NCBI RefSeq assembly: GCF_007830455.1
Contig: NZ_VLLB01000003.1
Location: 248,001-312,000, forward strand
Direction of reading: 5' to 3'
Length of the DNA stretch: 64,000 nt
Source: Pseudoduganella lurida
Lineage (GTDB): Bacteria > Pseudomonadota > Gammaproteobacteria > Burkholderiales > Burkholderiaceae_D
How positions within the stretch are numbered: the first letter of the stretch is position 1; every line of letters starts with the position of its first letter. The notes below the pieces were generated by a model. It saw only the letters and a list, made by a program, of their open reading frames with translations, was not told where the DNA came from and ran no database searches. Position numbers and translations under genes: made by a program. This document shows positions 19,041-29,221 of this stretch, one piece after another.

Positions 19041-19072
19041 AAAAAGCCCCGCCGGCTTGCGCGGGCGGGGCT
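19041..19072 (-). terminator. Rho-independent terminator of phoH
   Basis: On the minus strand a 9-bp GC stem (AGCCCCGCC 19045-19053 paired with GGCGGGGCT 19064-19072) is followed by five T residues (the A run at 19041-19045). It lies 22 bp after the phoH stop. Confidence 0.88.
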
Positions 19073-19093
19073 GGCAGAAGCGGGTGGCTGCGC

Positions 19094-20962
19094 TTACAGC
19101 ACGTCGCTTGCGTGGTCTGCCAGGCGCGAGCGTTCGCCGCGCGCCAGCGTCACGTGGCCGCTGTGCGACCAGCCCTTGAAGCGGTCGACCACGTAGGTCA
19201 GGCCGCTCGAGCCTTCCGTCAGGTACGGCGTATCGATCTGCGCGATATTGCCCAGGCAGAGGATCTTCGTGCCGGGACCGGCGCGCGTGACCAGCGTCTT
19301 CATCTGCTTCGGCGTCAGGTTCTGCGCCTCGTCGATGATCAGGAACTTGTTGACGAACGTGCGGCCGCGCATGAAGTTGAGCGACTTGATCTTGATGCGC
19401 GAACGGATCAGGTCCTGCGTGGCCGCGCGGCCCCATTCGCCGGCGTCGTTGTCGGACTTGTTCAGCACTTCCAGGTTGTCGTCGAAGGCGCCCATCCACG
19501 GCCCCATCTTCTCTTCCTCGGTCCCCGGCAGGAAGCCGATGTCCTCGCCCACCGGCACCGTCACGCGCGTGACGATGATCTCGTTGTACAGCTTCGTCTC
19601 CAGCACCTGGGCCAGGCCCGAGGCCAGCGCCAGCAGCGTCTTGCCGGTACCGGCCTGGCCCAGCAGCGTGACGAAATCGCATTCCGGATCCATCAGCAGG
19701 TTCAGCGCGAAGTTCTGCTCGCGGTTGCGCGCCGTGACGCCCCACACATTGTTCTTGTTGTGCGAGAAGTCGCGCAGCACGCGCAGCACCGCCGTCTTGC
19801 CATTGAGCTGCTTCACCTGGCCGTAGAACGACGCTTCGCCGTTGTTCGGCTCCAGGTACACGAACTGGTTCACCAGCAGCGACGGCACGAACGGGCCCGT
19901 CACGCGGTAGTACGTGGTGCTCTGGCCGTTCTTGTTCTCGGACCAGCTCTCCATGTCCTTGCCGTGCTTGTTCCAGAAGTCGTCCGGCAGCTGCACGATG
20001 CCCGAGTACAGCAGGTCCGTGTCTTCCAGCACGTGGTCGTTGAAGTAGTCCTCGGCCGGCAGGCCCAGGGCGCGCGCCTTGATGCGCATGTTGATGTCCT
20101 TCGACACCAGCACGACGGCGCGGCCTTCCTGTTCGCCTTCCAGCGAGCGGACGACGGCCAGGATCTGGTTGTCCGCCTTGCCCTGCGGGAGGCCTTCCGG
20201 CAGGTCGGCGATCTGCAGCTTCGTCTGGAAGAACAGGCGACCCTTGGCGTCCTTGTTGCCCAGCTTGGACAGCAGGATGCCTTCCTCGATCGCGTCGTCG
20301 TCCGTGTTGGCCACCAGCGCGTCGAGCGTGCGCGAGACCTGGCGGGCATTGCGCGCCACTTCCGACATGCCCTTCTTGTGGTTGTCCAGCTCTTCCAGCG
20401 TCATCATCGGCAGGTAGACATCGTGTTCCTCGAAGCGGAACAGCGAGGTCGGGTCGTGCATCAGCACGTTCGTGTCGAGCACGAACAGCTTGGTGACGCC
20501 CGCTTCGTCGGCATGGCGGCTGGTGGACGACTTGTTCACTTCGCCCATCTTGTGCTTTGGCTGCTGCGGTGCCTCGGCCTTGATCGGCGTGACCTTGCCG
20601 CGCGGGGCTTTTGCCTCGACCGGTGCGGCTGCAGGAGCGGCCGGTGCCGGATAAGTGACTGGCTTGGACGCAGGCTTGGCGGCGGCCACTTCCGCAACCG
20701 GCGGCACGCTTGCCACGGCGCCCTTGCGTGCCGTCTTCTTCGCGGCAGGCGCGGTGGCTTCGGCCATGATGGGGGCAGCGGCGGGAGAAGCGGCGGGAGC
20801 CAGCGCGGGCTCGGACACCGCAGCGGCTTTCGCGCCGCGCGCGGTCTTTTTCGGCGCCGCGGCGGTTTCAGGGAAAGGCACCGGGTTGGCACCGCTCGCT
20901 TGCGGATAATCCTTGGCCAGCAGCAGCGTGGCCGGCTTGGTAGGCAGTTTTGGCAATGGCAT
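19094..20962 (-). CDS. phoH: PIN-PhoH family ATPase/RNase-like protein
   Basis: A 622-residue protein joining an N-terminal PIN nuclease fold (from about 165, KLFVLDTNVLMHDP with the conserved acidic residues, and TLEELDNHK) to a C-terminal PhoH P-loop ATPase (Walker A GQAGTGKTLLAL, Walker B FLIIDEAQNLTPKQMK). This PhoL/PhoH2-like arrangement suggests RNA unwinding and cleavage. The first 160 residues are an unusual Ala/Pro/Lys-rich disordered region. The start is set at ATG 20962 (MPLPKLPTKP); a GTG 30 bp earlier is possible. Monocistronic, with its own terminator. Confidence 0.9.
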   Translation of the reverse strand: MPLPKLPTKPATLLLAKDYPQASGANPVPFPETAAAPKKTARGAKAAAVSEPALAPAASPAAAPIMAEATAPAAKKTARKGAVASVPPVAEVAAAKPASKPVTYPAPAAPAAAPVEAKAPRGKVTPIKAEAPQQPKHKMGEVNKSSTSRHADEAGVTKLFVLDTNVLMHDPTSLFRFEEHDVYLPMMTLEELDNHKKGMSEVARNARQVSRTLDALVANTDDDAIEEGILLSKLGNKDAKGRLFFQTKLQIADLPEGLPQGKADNQILAVVRSLEGEQEGRAVVLVSKDINMRIKARALGLPAEDYFNDHVLEDTDLLYSGIVQLPDDFWNKHGKDMESWSENKNGQSTTYYRVTGPFVPSLLVNQFVYLEPNNGEASFYGQVKQLNGKTAVLRVLRDFSHNKNNVWGVTARNREQNFALNLLMDPECDFVTLLGQAGTGKTLLALASGLAQVLETKLYNEIIVTRVTVPVGEDIGFLPGTEEEKMGPWMGAFDDNLEVLNKSDNDAGEWGRAATQDLIRSRIKIKSLNFMRGRTFVNKFLIIDEAQNLTPKQMKTLVTRAGPGTKILCLGNIAQIDTPYLTEGSSGLTYVVDRFKGWSHSGHVTLARGERSRLADHASDVL

Positions 20963-21285
20963 CGGAATCTCGTCTAAATAAAGGTCCCCCACGGCGCGCA
21001 GCGGCCATGGTGACAGGGTCTGTGGGAATGGTTGGATGCCGGATGAACAAGGCTACGGGCAGGGTTCTGCCGCGGTAGCGGAACTACTGTGAGGAGAGGG
21101 AAATGCTGTTGACTCAAAGTGGTTGACTCAAGCTGCGGACGTTACATCCGCTCGATCTGCTGACTCGGACCGCATGCCCCGAACGGCGGGGAACACGCGG
21201 CAGATCCGGTCCGAACGAGCGCTGGCCGCTTGTGGCCCGCTTGTGGCGCGCTTGCGGCCCCCGGCATTCCGGCGGGCTCGAAAGC
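20963..21285. other. Gene-free stretch between phoH and the peroxiredoxin gene
   Basis: It holds the phoH promoter region (not resolved), two copies of GTTGACTCAA (21108-21117 and 21122-21131), and a short CGCTTGTGGC repeat near 21225. No convincing open frame is present on either strand. Confidence 0.6.
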
Positions 21286-21759
21286 TCATTCATTGCCGCG
21301 GCGCGCTACAAATTCCAGCACTTCATCGACGTGACCGGGCACTTTCACGCCACGCCATTCTTTCACCAATCGGCCTTGGGCGTCAATGACAAACGTGCTG
21401 CGCTCCACGCCACGCACTTCCTTGCCATACATTTTCTTCATCTTCATGACATTGAAGGCCTGGCACACCGCTTCGTCCGGATCGGAGATCAGTTCGAACG
21501 GCAGGTCCAGCTTGGCCTTGAAGCCTTCGTGCGAGCGCAGCGAATCGCGGCTGATGCCATATACCTCGGCGCCGGCGGCGGTGAAGCGGTCATGCAGGTC
21601 GCGGAAGGCCAGGCTTTCGGTGGTGCAGCCGGGCGTATTGTCCTTCGGGTAGAAGTACAGCACCGTGGTGGTGGCCGGGCGCCCCGACAGCGTGAAGGTT
21701 TGGCCGCTCGTCATGGCGGCGGAAAAATCGGGCAGGGGGGTGTTGGGACTGTCGGCCAC
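21286..21759 (-). CDS. bcp: Thiol peroxidase, PrxQ/Bcp family
   Basis: Peroxiredoxin of 157 residues reducing peroxides with thioredoxin. The thioredoxin fold has YFYPKDNTPGCTTES, where the cysteine is the peroxidatic residue with the TxxC active site; the arginine of the site is in GVERSTFVID. The resolving cysteine that E. coli Bcp has five residues later is replaced by Leu/Ala (GCTTESLAFRD); the only other cysteine is in DEAVCQAF, as in the subgroup with a distant resolving cysteine or a 1-Cys enzyme. ATG 21759 is the first start. Confidence 0.93.
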   Translation of the reverse strand: MADSPNTPLPDFSAAMTSGQTFTLSGRPATTTVLYFYPKDNTPGCTTESLAFRDLHDRFTAAGAEVYGISRDSLRSHEGFKAKLDLPFELISDPDEAVCQAFNVMKMKKMYGKEVRGVERSTFVIDAQGRLVKEWRGVKVPGHVDEVLEFVARRGNE

Positions 21760-21918
21760 GGATGCTCCTGATGGGTACGGATGACGCTCGCGCGGCGATC
21801 GGCAAGCGGTCGGTCATATGAAGTTGGCAAGAGAAGTTGGCAAGATACTGTCGCGATATGGAGGCGGCTTGCACCATATCAAGACCAGGGCTGCCTGTTT
21901 GCGCCGCTATTTTTTTGA

Positions 21919-22293
21919 CTACTTCTCGATGATCAGCGCCAGCAGCACCTTGCGCCCTTCTCCCATCAGGATGTTGTAGGTGCGGCAGGCCGCATTCGTG
22001 TCCATGCATTCCACGCCGATGCGGCGCGACGTCAGCGGCGCGCTCAGGCGCGGGTGGATGAAGCGCTGGCGCTCGCCCGTGCCGAGGATGACGACATCCG
22101 GCGTCTCGGCCAGCAGCGTCTCGAAATGTTCGACGGTCAGGTCCTCGAAACGGTCCACGGGCCATGGCCGCGGCGGCGTTTCGGGCAGCACTAGCAGGCT
22201 GTGGTCGAACGGCTGGGCATTGATCTCGACGCCGCCCTGGGAATAACCCGTGACGGTCTGGTACTGGTTGGTATTGGTGGAATGCAGCTTCAT
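21919..22293 (-). CDS. Mth938-like domain protein
   Basis: A 124-residue protein of the Mth938/NDUFAF3-like family (DUF498). It carries the conserved segments SLLVLPE, PDVVILGTGERQRF and GVECMDTNAACRTYNIL. In mitochondria the relative helps complex I assembly; the bacterial role is not known. It lies divergent to alaT and in line with the peroxiredoxin gene, a common order in Burkholderiales. Confidence 0.88.
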   Translation of the reverse strand: MKLHSTNTNQYQTVTGYSQGGVEINAQPFDHSLLVLPETPPRPWPVDRFEDLTVEHFETLLAETPDVVILGTGERQRFIHPRLSAPLTSRRIGVECMDTNAACRTYNILMGEGRKVLLALIIEK

Positions 22294-22486
22294 GGAAGGC
22301 GCTTTAACTGGTCGCTAACAAGAGCCTATTGTAACGTTCTTGCATGCAAAGCGCCCCGGCAGGTTGCCTAAACGTTCTTTATTCGGCAGAATGGGTTTTT
22401 TTCGCAATGCAGCATGGCATTGCCCGGCGCAGTGCGATCCCTGCGCAGCAACGCATGCCGGCTGCTGCGTGCATCACGTTCCGGGG

Positions 22487-23722
22487 ATGATTTTGCGACC
22501 GATTCAGAAATCGAACAAGCTGGCAGAAGTCTGCTACGAAATCCGTGGTCCGGTGCCCGAAAAGGCGCGCCAGATGGAAGAAGAAGGCCACAAGATCACG
22601 AAGCTCAATATCGGCAACCTGGCCGTCTTCGGCTTCGATCCGCCGGACGAGATCGTGCAGGACATGAAGATCCAGCTGCCGAACGCGGCCGGCTACACGG
22701 ATTCCAAAGGCATGTTCGCGCCGCGCAAGGCGGTGGTGCACTACACGCAGAGCAAGAACGTCGCCGGCGTGACGATCGACGACGTCTACCTGGGCAACGG
22801 CGCCTCCGAACTCATCGTGATGTCGATGAACGCGCTGCTGAACAATGGCGACGAAGTGCTGGTGCCGGCGCCCGACTATCCGCTGTGGACCGCCGCCGTG
22901 AGCCTGTCGGGCGGGCGCCCCGTGCACTATATCTGCGACGAAGCGCAGGACTGGTATCCGGATATCGAGGACATGCGCCGCAAGATCACGCCGAACACGC
23001 GCGCGATCGTCGTCATCAACCCGAACAACCCCACCGGCGCGCTGTACCCGGACGAGGTGCTGCTGCAGATCATCGAGCTGGCGCGCCAGCACCAGCTGAT
23101 CATCTACGCCGACGAAATCTACGACAAGGTGCTGTATGACGGCGCCACCCACACCTCGCTCGCCTCCCTGTGCGAGGACGTGCTGTGCGTGACCTTCAAC
23201 GGCCTGTCGAAGAACTACCGCGCCTGCGGCTACCGGGCCGGCTGGATGGTCGTCTCGGGCGAGAAGCGGCATGCGAAGGACTACATCGAAGGCCTGAACA
23301 TGCTGGCCTCGATGCGCCTGTGCGCCAATGCGCCCGGCCAGTTTGCGATCCAGACTGCGCTCGGCGGCTACCAGAGCATCGGCGACCTGGTGGGCCCCGG
23401 CGGACGCCTGCTCAAGCAGCGCGATCTCGCCTACCAACTGCTGACCGATATCCCCGGCATCAGCGTCGTCAAACCGCGGGCGGCACTCTACATGTTCCCC
23501 CGCCTCGATCCGAAGATCTACCCGATCGCGGATGACCAGCAGTTCGCCTACGACCTGCTGGCTGAAACCAAGGTCCTGATCGTCCAGGGCACGGGCTTCA
23601 ACTGGATCGCGCCGGATCACTTCCGCGTCGTGTTCCTGCCCAATACGGACGACATGACGGATGCCTTCGGACGGATCGCACGCTTCCTCGAAGGCTACCG
23701 TCGCAAGCACGGCCACGGCTGA
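22487..23722 (+). CDS. alaT: Alanine-synthesising PLP aminotransferase, AlaT/AlaA type
   Basis: Class I fold-type I aminotransferase of 411 residues that makes alanine from pyruvate and glutamate. The N-terminus KSNKLAEVCYEIRGPVPEKA and KLNIGN is that of AlaA/AlaT. The PLP lysine is K242 in FNGLSKNYRACGYR; NPNNPTGA and the YADEIYD cofactor site are present, as is the arginine in FRVVFLP. ATG 22487 is chosen because homology begins there; the frame is open 147 bp further up and no good Shine-Dalgarno is visible. hom follows 64 bp later. Confidence 0.93.
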   Translation: MILRPIQKSNKLAEVCYEIRGPVPEKARQMEEEGHKITKLNIGNLAVFGFDPPDEIVQDMKIQLPNAAGYTDSKGMFAPRKAVVHYTQSKNVAGVTIDDVYLGNGASELIVMSMNALLNNGDEVLVPAPDYPLWTAAVSLSGGRPVHYICDEAQDWYPDIEDMRRKITPNTRAIVVINPNNPTGALYPDEVLLQIIELARQHQLIIYADEIYDKVLYDGATHTSLASLCEDVLCVTFNGLSKNYRACGYRAGWMVVSGEKRHAKDYIEGLNMLASMRLCANAPGQFAIQTALGGYQSIGDLVGPGGRLLKQRDLAYQLLTDIPGISVVKPRAALYMFPRLDPKIYPIADDQQFAYDLLAETKVLIVQGTGFNWIAPDHFRVVFLPNTDDMTDAFGRIARFLEGYRRKHGHG

Positions 23723-23786
23723 CCCGATCAACCGGCGCGGCGGCGCAGCGTCCGCCCGCGCCAGCACTGAACAAAGAAGCACGACA

Positions 23787-25109
23787 ATGAATTCGATCAA
23801 AGTAGGATTGCTCGGCGTGGGCAACGTCGGCGGCGGCACCTTCGACGTCCTGAAACGCAACCAGGAAGAGATCCGGCGCCGCGCCGGCCGCGGCATCGAG
23901 ATCGTCGCCGTCTCGGCGCGCAACCTGGAACGCGCGAAGACGCGCATCAACGGCGAGGTGGCCGTCGTGGCCGACCCGTTCGACATCGTCAACGACCCGT
24001 CCATCGACATCGTGGTGGAGCTGATCGGCGGCTACGACACGGCGCGCGAGCTGGTGCTGCAGGCCATCGCCAACGGCAAGCACGTGGTCACCGCCAACAA
24101 GGCGCTGCTGGCCGTGCACGGCAACGAGATCTTCAAGGCGGCCCAGGAAAAGGGCGTGATGGTGGCGTTCGAGGCGGCCGTCGCCGGCGGCATCCCCATC
24201 ATCAAGGCGCTGCGCGAAGGTCTGACGGCCAACCGCGTGGAATGGCTGGCGGGGATCATCAACGGCACCACCAACTTCATCCTGTCCGAGATGCGTGACA
24301 AGGGCCTGGACTTCGACACGGTGCTGAAGGAAGCGCAGCGCCTCGGCTACGCGGAAGCCGATCCCACCTTCGACATCGAAGGCGTGGATGCCGCGCACAA
24401 GGCCACGATTTTGTCCGCCATCGCATTCGGCATTCCGGTGCAGTTCGCGAAAGCGCACGTGGAAGGCATCACGAAGCTCGAAGCGGTGGACATCCGCTAC
24501 GCCGAGCAGCTGGGCTACCGCATCAAGCTGCTGGGCATCGCCAAGCGCGCGAAGGTGGAAGGCGTGGAAGGCATCGAGCTGCGCGTGCACCCCACGCTGA
24601 TCCCGGCCAAGCGCCTGATCGCCAACGTGGAAGGCGCGATGAACGCCGTGCTGGTACAGGGCGACGCGATCGGCGCCACGCTCTACTACGGCAAGGGGGC
24701 CGGCGCCGAGCCGACCGCCTCCGCCGTCATTGCCGACCTGGTCGACATCACGCGCCTGGCCACGGCCGATCCGGAACACCGCGTGCCGCACCTGGCGTTC
24801 CAGCCGGACGAACTGGCCGACATCGCCATCCTGCCGATGGCCGACGTGGTGACGAGCTACTACCTGCGCATGCGCGTGGCCGACCAGCCGGGCGTGCTGG
24901 CCGACCTGACGCGCATCCTGGCCGATGGCGGGATCTCCATCGACGCGATGCTGCAGAAGGAGCCGGCCGAAGGCGAAGTGCAGGCCGATATCATCATCCT
25001 CACGCACAAGGCCCAGGAGCGCAAGGTGCTGGCGGCGATCGCCCGCATGGAGGGCCTGCCCACGGTGCTGGGCGCGGTCACCAAGATCCGGCTGGAGAAC
25101 CTGGCCTGA
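23787..25109 (+). CDS. hom: Homoserine dehydrogenase
   Basis: NAD(P)H-dependent enzyme of the threonine/methionine branch, 440 residues. The Rossmann motif GLLGVGNVGGGT begins at residue 6; the catalytic domain has ANKALLA, the signature EAAVAGGIPIIKALREGL and the NGTTNFIL segment with the substrate lysine and glutamate nearby. The C-terminal ACT domain (from about 355, YYLRMRVADQPGVLADLTRI) suggests feedback by threonine. Start ATG 23787 has AAAGAAG ahead. Normally thrC follows in this group of bacteria; here a terminator comes instead. Confidence 0.97.
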   Translation: MNSIKVGLLGVGNVGGGTFDVLKRNQEEIRRRAGRGIEIVAVSARNLERAKTRINGEVAVVADPFDIVNDPSIDIVVELIGGYDTARELVLQAIANGKHVVTANKALLAVHGNEIFKAAQEKGVMVAFEAAVAGGIPIIKALREGLTANRVEWLAGIINGTTNFILSEMRDKGLDFDTVLKEAQRLGYAEADPTFDIEGVDAAHKATILSAIAFGIPVQFAKAHVEGITKLEAVDIRYAEQLGYRIKLLGIAKRAKVEGVEGIELRVHPTLIPAKRLIANVEGAMNAVLVQGDAIGATLYYGKGAGAEPTASAVIADLVDITRLATADPEHRVPHLAFQPDELADIAILPMADVVTSYYLRMRVADQPGVLADLTRILADGGISIDAMLQKEPAEGEVQADIIILTHKAQERKVLAAIARMEGLPTVLGAVTKIRLENLA

Positions 25110-25133
25110 GCGATTCGGGTGCATGCTTCAAGG

Positions 25134-25160
25134 AAGACGGCTGCGGCCGTCTTTTTTTTT
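25134..25160 (+). terminator. Rho-independent terminator of alaT-hom
   Basis: Stem AAGACGGC (25134-25141) pairs with GCCGTCTT (25146-25153) around a TGCG loop and is followed by nine T residues. Confidence 0.95.
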
Positions 25161-25240
25161 GCCCGCCGCGGACGGGAACGATGCTGTCCGGCATGGATTG
25201 GACCCGTCGGCGGTTTTTGCCAGCGATGGCGGCAGCCGTT

Positions 25241-26047
25241 TCAAGCAGCGCCCACCAGCCGTTCTCGATAAATGCCGGGCGTCACGCCGAACGCCTCCCT
25301 GAACACGCCGATGAACGCGCTGGCCGTCGCATACCCCAGGTCCAGCGCGATGGTGCCGACCGGCTGGCCCGCTGCCAGCATCTCCAGCGACCGCATCAGC
25401 CGCGCACGCTGGCGCCAGGCGGTAAAGGTAAATCCCGTCTCCGACACGAAGCGCCGGCTCACCGTGCGCGCACTGACCGCGCCCCAGGCCGCCCACGCCT
25501 CCAGGTCGCGCGCCTGGGCCGGGTCTTCCACCAGCGCCCGCGCGATGCGCAGCAGGCGGGCGTCGCGCGGCATCGGCAGGCCCAGGGGTTCCGGTGGCAA
25601 AGTGCGGATTTCATCGAGGATCACCTGGGCAATGCGCTCGTGTGGGGGGATGAGCGGCACGTGCCGCTGCGGCGTCCAGTGCGCGGCGCGCAGCACGGCC
25701 TCGCGCAGCAGGCCGGAGGTGCGGATGGTGCAGGCCGCGGCGGGCAGGTCCGCGCACAGGTCCTCCGCCACGTACGCGCTCCAGCCTTCGAACGGCCCGT
25801 GCGACGCGGCCCAGTGCCGGTGATGCGGCGGCAGCCACACCGCGTGGATCGACGGAACCACCCACACGGCTTCCTCCACGCCGACCGTCAGCAGGCCGCG
25901 CGCGGAGCCGAACAGCTGGCCGCGCCCATGCGCATGCGGGCTCGAGACACGGCGCGTGTCGCCGCGGCCGATGCCCACGATGAGTGCCGGCGCACCGGGC
26001 CAGTCGACGAGGCCCGGGTCTGCATCCAGGGGATTGGTTGGCGTCAT
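25241..26047 (-). CDS. AraC-family transcriptional regulator with cupin domain
   Basis: A 268-residue regulator. The N-terminal half is a cupin (HAHGRGQLFGSARGLLTV and WVVPSIHAVWLPPHHRHWA, with clustered histidines). The C-terminal half has the two AraC helix-turn-helix motifs, ARTVSRRFVSETGFTFTAWRQRARL and GYATASAFIGVFREAFGVTPGIYR. It is divergent from the small unknown gene and the PPOX flavoprotein gene (85-bp gap), so these are the likely targets. The ligand is unknown. Confidence 0.92.
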   Translation of the reverse strand: MTPTNPLDADPGLVDWPGAPALIVGIGRGDTRRVSSPHAHGRGQLFGSARGLLTVGVEEAVWVVPSIHAVWLPPHHRHWAASHGPFEGWSAYVAEDLCADLPAAACTIRTSGLLREAVLRAAHWTPQRHVPLIPPHERIAQVILDEIRTLPPEPLGLPMPRDARLLRIARALVEDPAQARDLEAWAAWGAVSARTVSRRFVSETGFTFTAWRQRARLMRSLEMLAAGQPVGTIALDLGYATASAFIGVFREAFGVTPGIYRERLVGAA

Positions 26048-26132
26048 TGTGCTATCGGATGGCGCGGCTGCTCTACAGCCGCCAGAAATCCCGATGCTAC
26101 AGTGGGTTCATCACCACCACAAGGAGCACAGC

Positions 26133-26387
26133 ATGAGAGCCGAAGAAGTCCTTCCCGACGCGGCGGACAGCGTCGTCCGCGACGGTGTCACCGTGCGCAA
26201 GGGTACCGTGGGTGCGTTCCTGGCCAATGCCCTGGCATGGGGGGCACCGCAGCTGGATGCGGCGGGGCGCGCCGCCATCGAACGCGATCTGGCCGACAGC
26301 CTTCCGGCATTGCGGGCATTGCGGTTCTTCGAGGTGCTGGAGATCCGCGACCCCGCGTTGCGTGCCTTCGTGGCGGCCTGCCAATGA
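26133..26387 (+). CDS. Small conserved-looking protein, function unknown
   Basis: An 84-residue soluble, acidic protein that I cannot assign. It is predicted alpha/beta, without signal peptide or cysteine pairs (one Cys near the end). It has a good ribosome site (AAGGAGC, 7 nt before ATG 26133) and its stop overlaps the next start (ATGA at 26384), so it is cotranslated with the PPOX flavoprotein. It lies divergent to an AraC regulator. Confidence 0.8.
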   Translation: MRAEEVLPDAADSVVRDGVTVRKGTVGAFLANALAWGAPQLDAAGRAAIERDLADSLPALRALRFFEVLEIRDPALRAFVAACQ

Positions 26388-27001
26388 CGCCCCCCGACGC
26401 GAATGCCCCGGATCTCGACCAGCTGTATGCCCAGCCGGCACCGATGATCCGGCAGGCGCTGCGCGACCACCTCGTCGATGTCCACGAGGCGTGCCTGCGG
26501 CAGGCCACCTTCTTCTGCCTGGCCACGGCCAGCGCGGACGGCCTCGACGTGTCGCCCCGCGGTGGCGCGCCCGGCTTCGTGCACGTGCTCGATGCGCACA
26601 CGCTGGCCTTCGCGGACTGGCCCGGCAACAACCGCATCGAATCGATGCGCAACCTGCAGGCCGACACGCGGGTCGGCATGCTGTTCCTGTTCCCCGGCTA
26701 TGACGCCTTCCTGCGCATCAACGGCAACGCCAGCGTCAGCGTCGATGCGGCGCTGCTGGACCGGCTCACGGAAGGGGGACGCAGGCCGAAGGCGGCCACC
26801 ACCGTCGCCGTGAACGAGGTGCTGTTCCATTGCGGGAAAGCGGCGCATCGCGCCAAGCTGTGGGAGGCGGCCGGCCAGGTGCCGGCGGGTGCCTTGCCGT
26901 CGGTGGGCAAGGTGATTGCGCGGCTGGCCGATACGGGCGGCGTCAGCCCCGAGCAGCTCGACGCGCACTATGCGCATGCGGTGAAACACGATCTGTATTG
27001 A
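26384..27001 (+). CDS. Pyridoxamine 5'-phosphate oxidase-fold FMN protein (MSMEG_1061-like)
   Basis: A 205-residue split-barrel flavoprotein. The PPOX core has FFCLATASADGLDVSPRGGAPGF, TLAFADWPGNNRIESMRNL and VGMLFLFPGYDAFLRINGNASV, and the C-terminal part has NEVLFHCGKAAHRAKLW, the pattern of the FMN-dependent MSMEG_1061 family rather than PdxH itself. The activity is unknown; relatives reduce or sense small molecules. Coupled to the preceding small gene. Confidence 0.88.
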   Translation: MTPPDANAPDLDQLYAQPAPMIRQALRDHLVDVHEACLRQATFFCLATASADGLDVSPRGGAPGFVHVLDAHTLAFADWPGNNRIESMRNLQADTRVGMLFLFPGYDAFLRINGNASVSVDAALLDRLTEGGRRPKAATTVAVNEVLFHCGKAAHRAKLWEAAGQVPAGALPSVGKVIARLADTGGVSPEQLDAHYAHAVKHDLY

Positions 27002-27074
27002 AGGACCGCCTGAGGAAGTGGCAGAGAAAGGAATTGGCAGAGAAAGGAATTGGCAGCGCAGGAAGCGGCCGCGC

Positions 27075-27108
27075 AAAAAAAAAGCGGGTGGCACTTGCGT
27101 GCCACCCG
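27075..27108 (-). terminator. Rho-independent terminator reading leftward (BON gene or its read-through)
   Basis: On the minus strand a perfect 10-bp stem (27085-27094 with 27099-27108, loop of 4) is followed by nine T residues (the A run 27075-27083). It lies about 200 bp after the BON gene. The rest of the 302-bp gap (27002-27303) contains a twofold 16-bp direct repeat (27018-27049) and no gene. Confidence 0.85.
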
Positions 27109-27303
27109 TAGAAGGGGAGGTACTACTCTCAGATGCTACTTTGCTGCCGTTACTACACTACTCTGCTCCGAAGAGCGGAATCCGGGTGGCCCAGGTCCGT
27201 GGCCGAGGAGGGGGAGAGGCCTCGGGCCGGGGCCGAAAATTGGCAGCCCGGGGCAAGGGGTAGAGCCCCGGGACTGGAATGGCCCCGTGCAAGGGGCCGG
27301 AAA

Positions 27304-27621
27304 TTACTTCGAAGCGACCGTCAGTTCGCTCTTGACTTCCTTCACGCCTTCGACAGCGGAAGCGGCCTGGATGGCCTTGGTGCCGTCATCGGTGCTGGCC
27401 ACGGTGCCAGTCAGCGTCACCACACCTTGTGCAGCGGAGACGCCGATGGCCTTCTGGTCGGCCAGTGCTGCCTTCACTTTCGAGGTCAGCGCGGAGTCAC
27501 CCGATGCTGCTGCCGCACCGGCCATCGCGGCGTCCTGCTGGGGTTCGGCAGCGTAAGCGGCGGAGCCCAGGGACAGGGAAGCGGCGGCCAGCAGGGAAGC
27601 GATCAGTTTGGTGTTCGTCAT
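27304..27621 (-). CDS. BON-domain periplasmic protein
   Basis: A 105-residue exported protein: signal peptide with cleavage after AAYA, an Ala-rich spacer, and one BON domain (about 40-105: LTSKVKAALADQKAIGVSAAQGVVTLTGTV and AIQAASAVEGVKEVKSEL). BON proteins such as OsmY bind phospholipid or envelope partners during osmotic stress. ATG 27621 has GGAG at a suitable distance; an upstream ATG 15 bp earlier overlaps that site. Monocistronic, with an AT-rich upstream region. Confidence 0.92.
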   Translation of the reverse strand: MTNTKLIASLLAAASLSLGSAAYAAEPQQDAAMAGAAAASGDSALTSKVKAALADQKAIGVSAAQGVVTLTGTVASTDDGTKAIQAASAVEGVKEVKSELTVASK

Positions 27622-27844
27622 GGTGGTAATCTCCATCGTAGTTAAAAAAACGCCGTGTGACGTTGTCCTCTCTATTGCAAGCACCGTGCCAGGTATTAAA
27701 AGCTTAACAATATCAAGGACTTGGAGATACGGGCAAGATTAAAGTTCTGCCAAGAAACTAAAAGCGGGGGGATTTCGGCCGCTTTTGTCGCCTGAGAGCG
27801 ACAGTCTGCGGCCGGGTTAAGCCAAGTGACTGATTCGATGGAGA

Positions 27845-29220
<1,376 letters not shown>

Positions 29221-29221
<1 letters not shown>

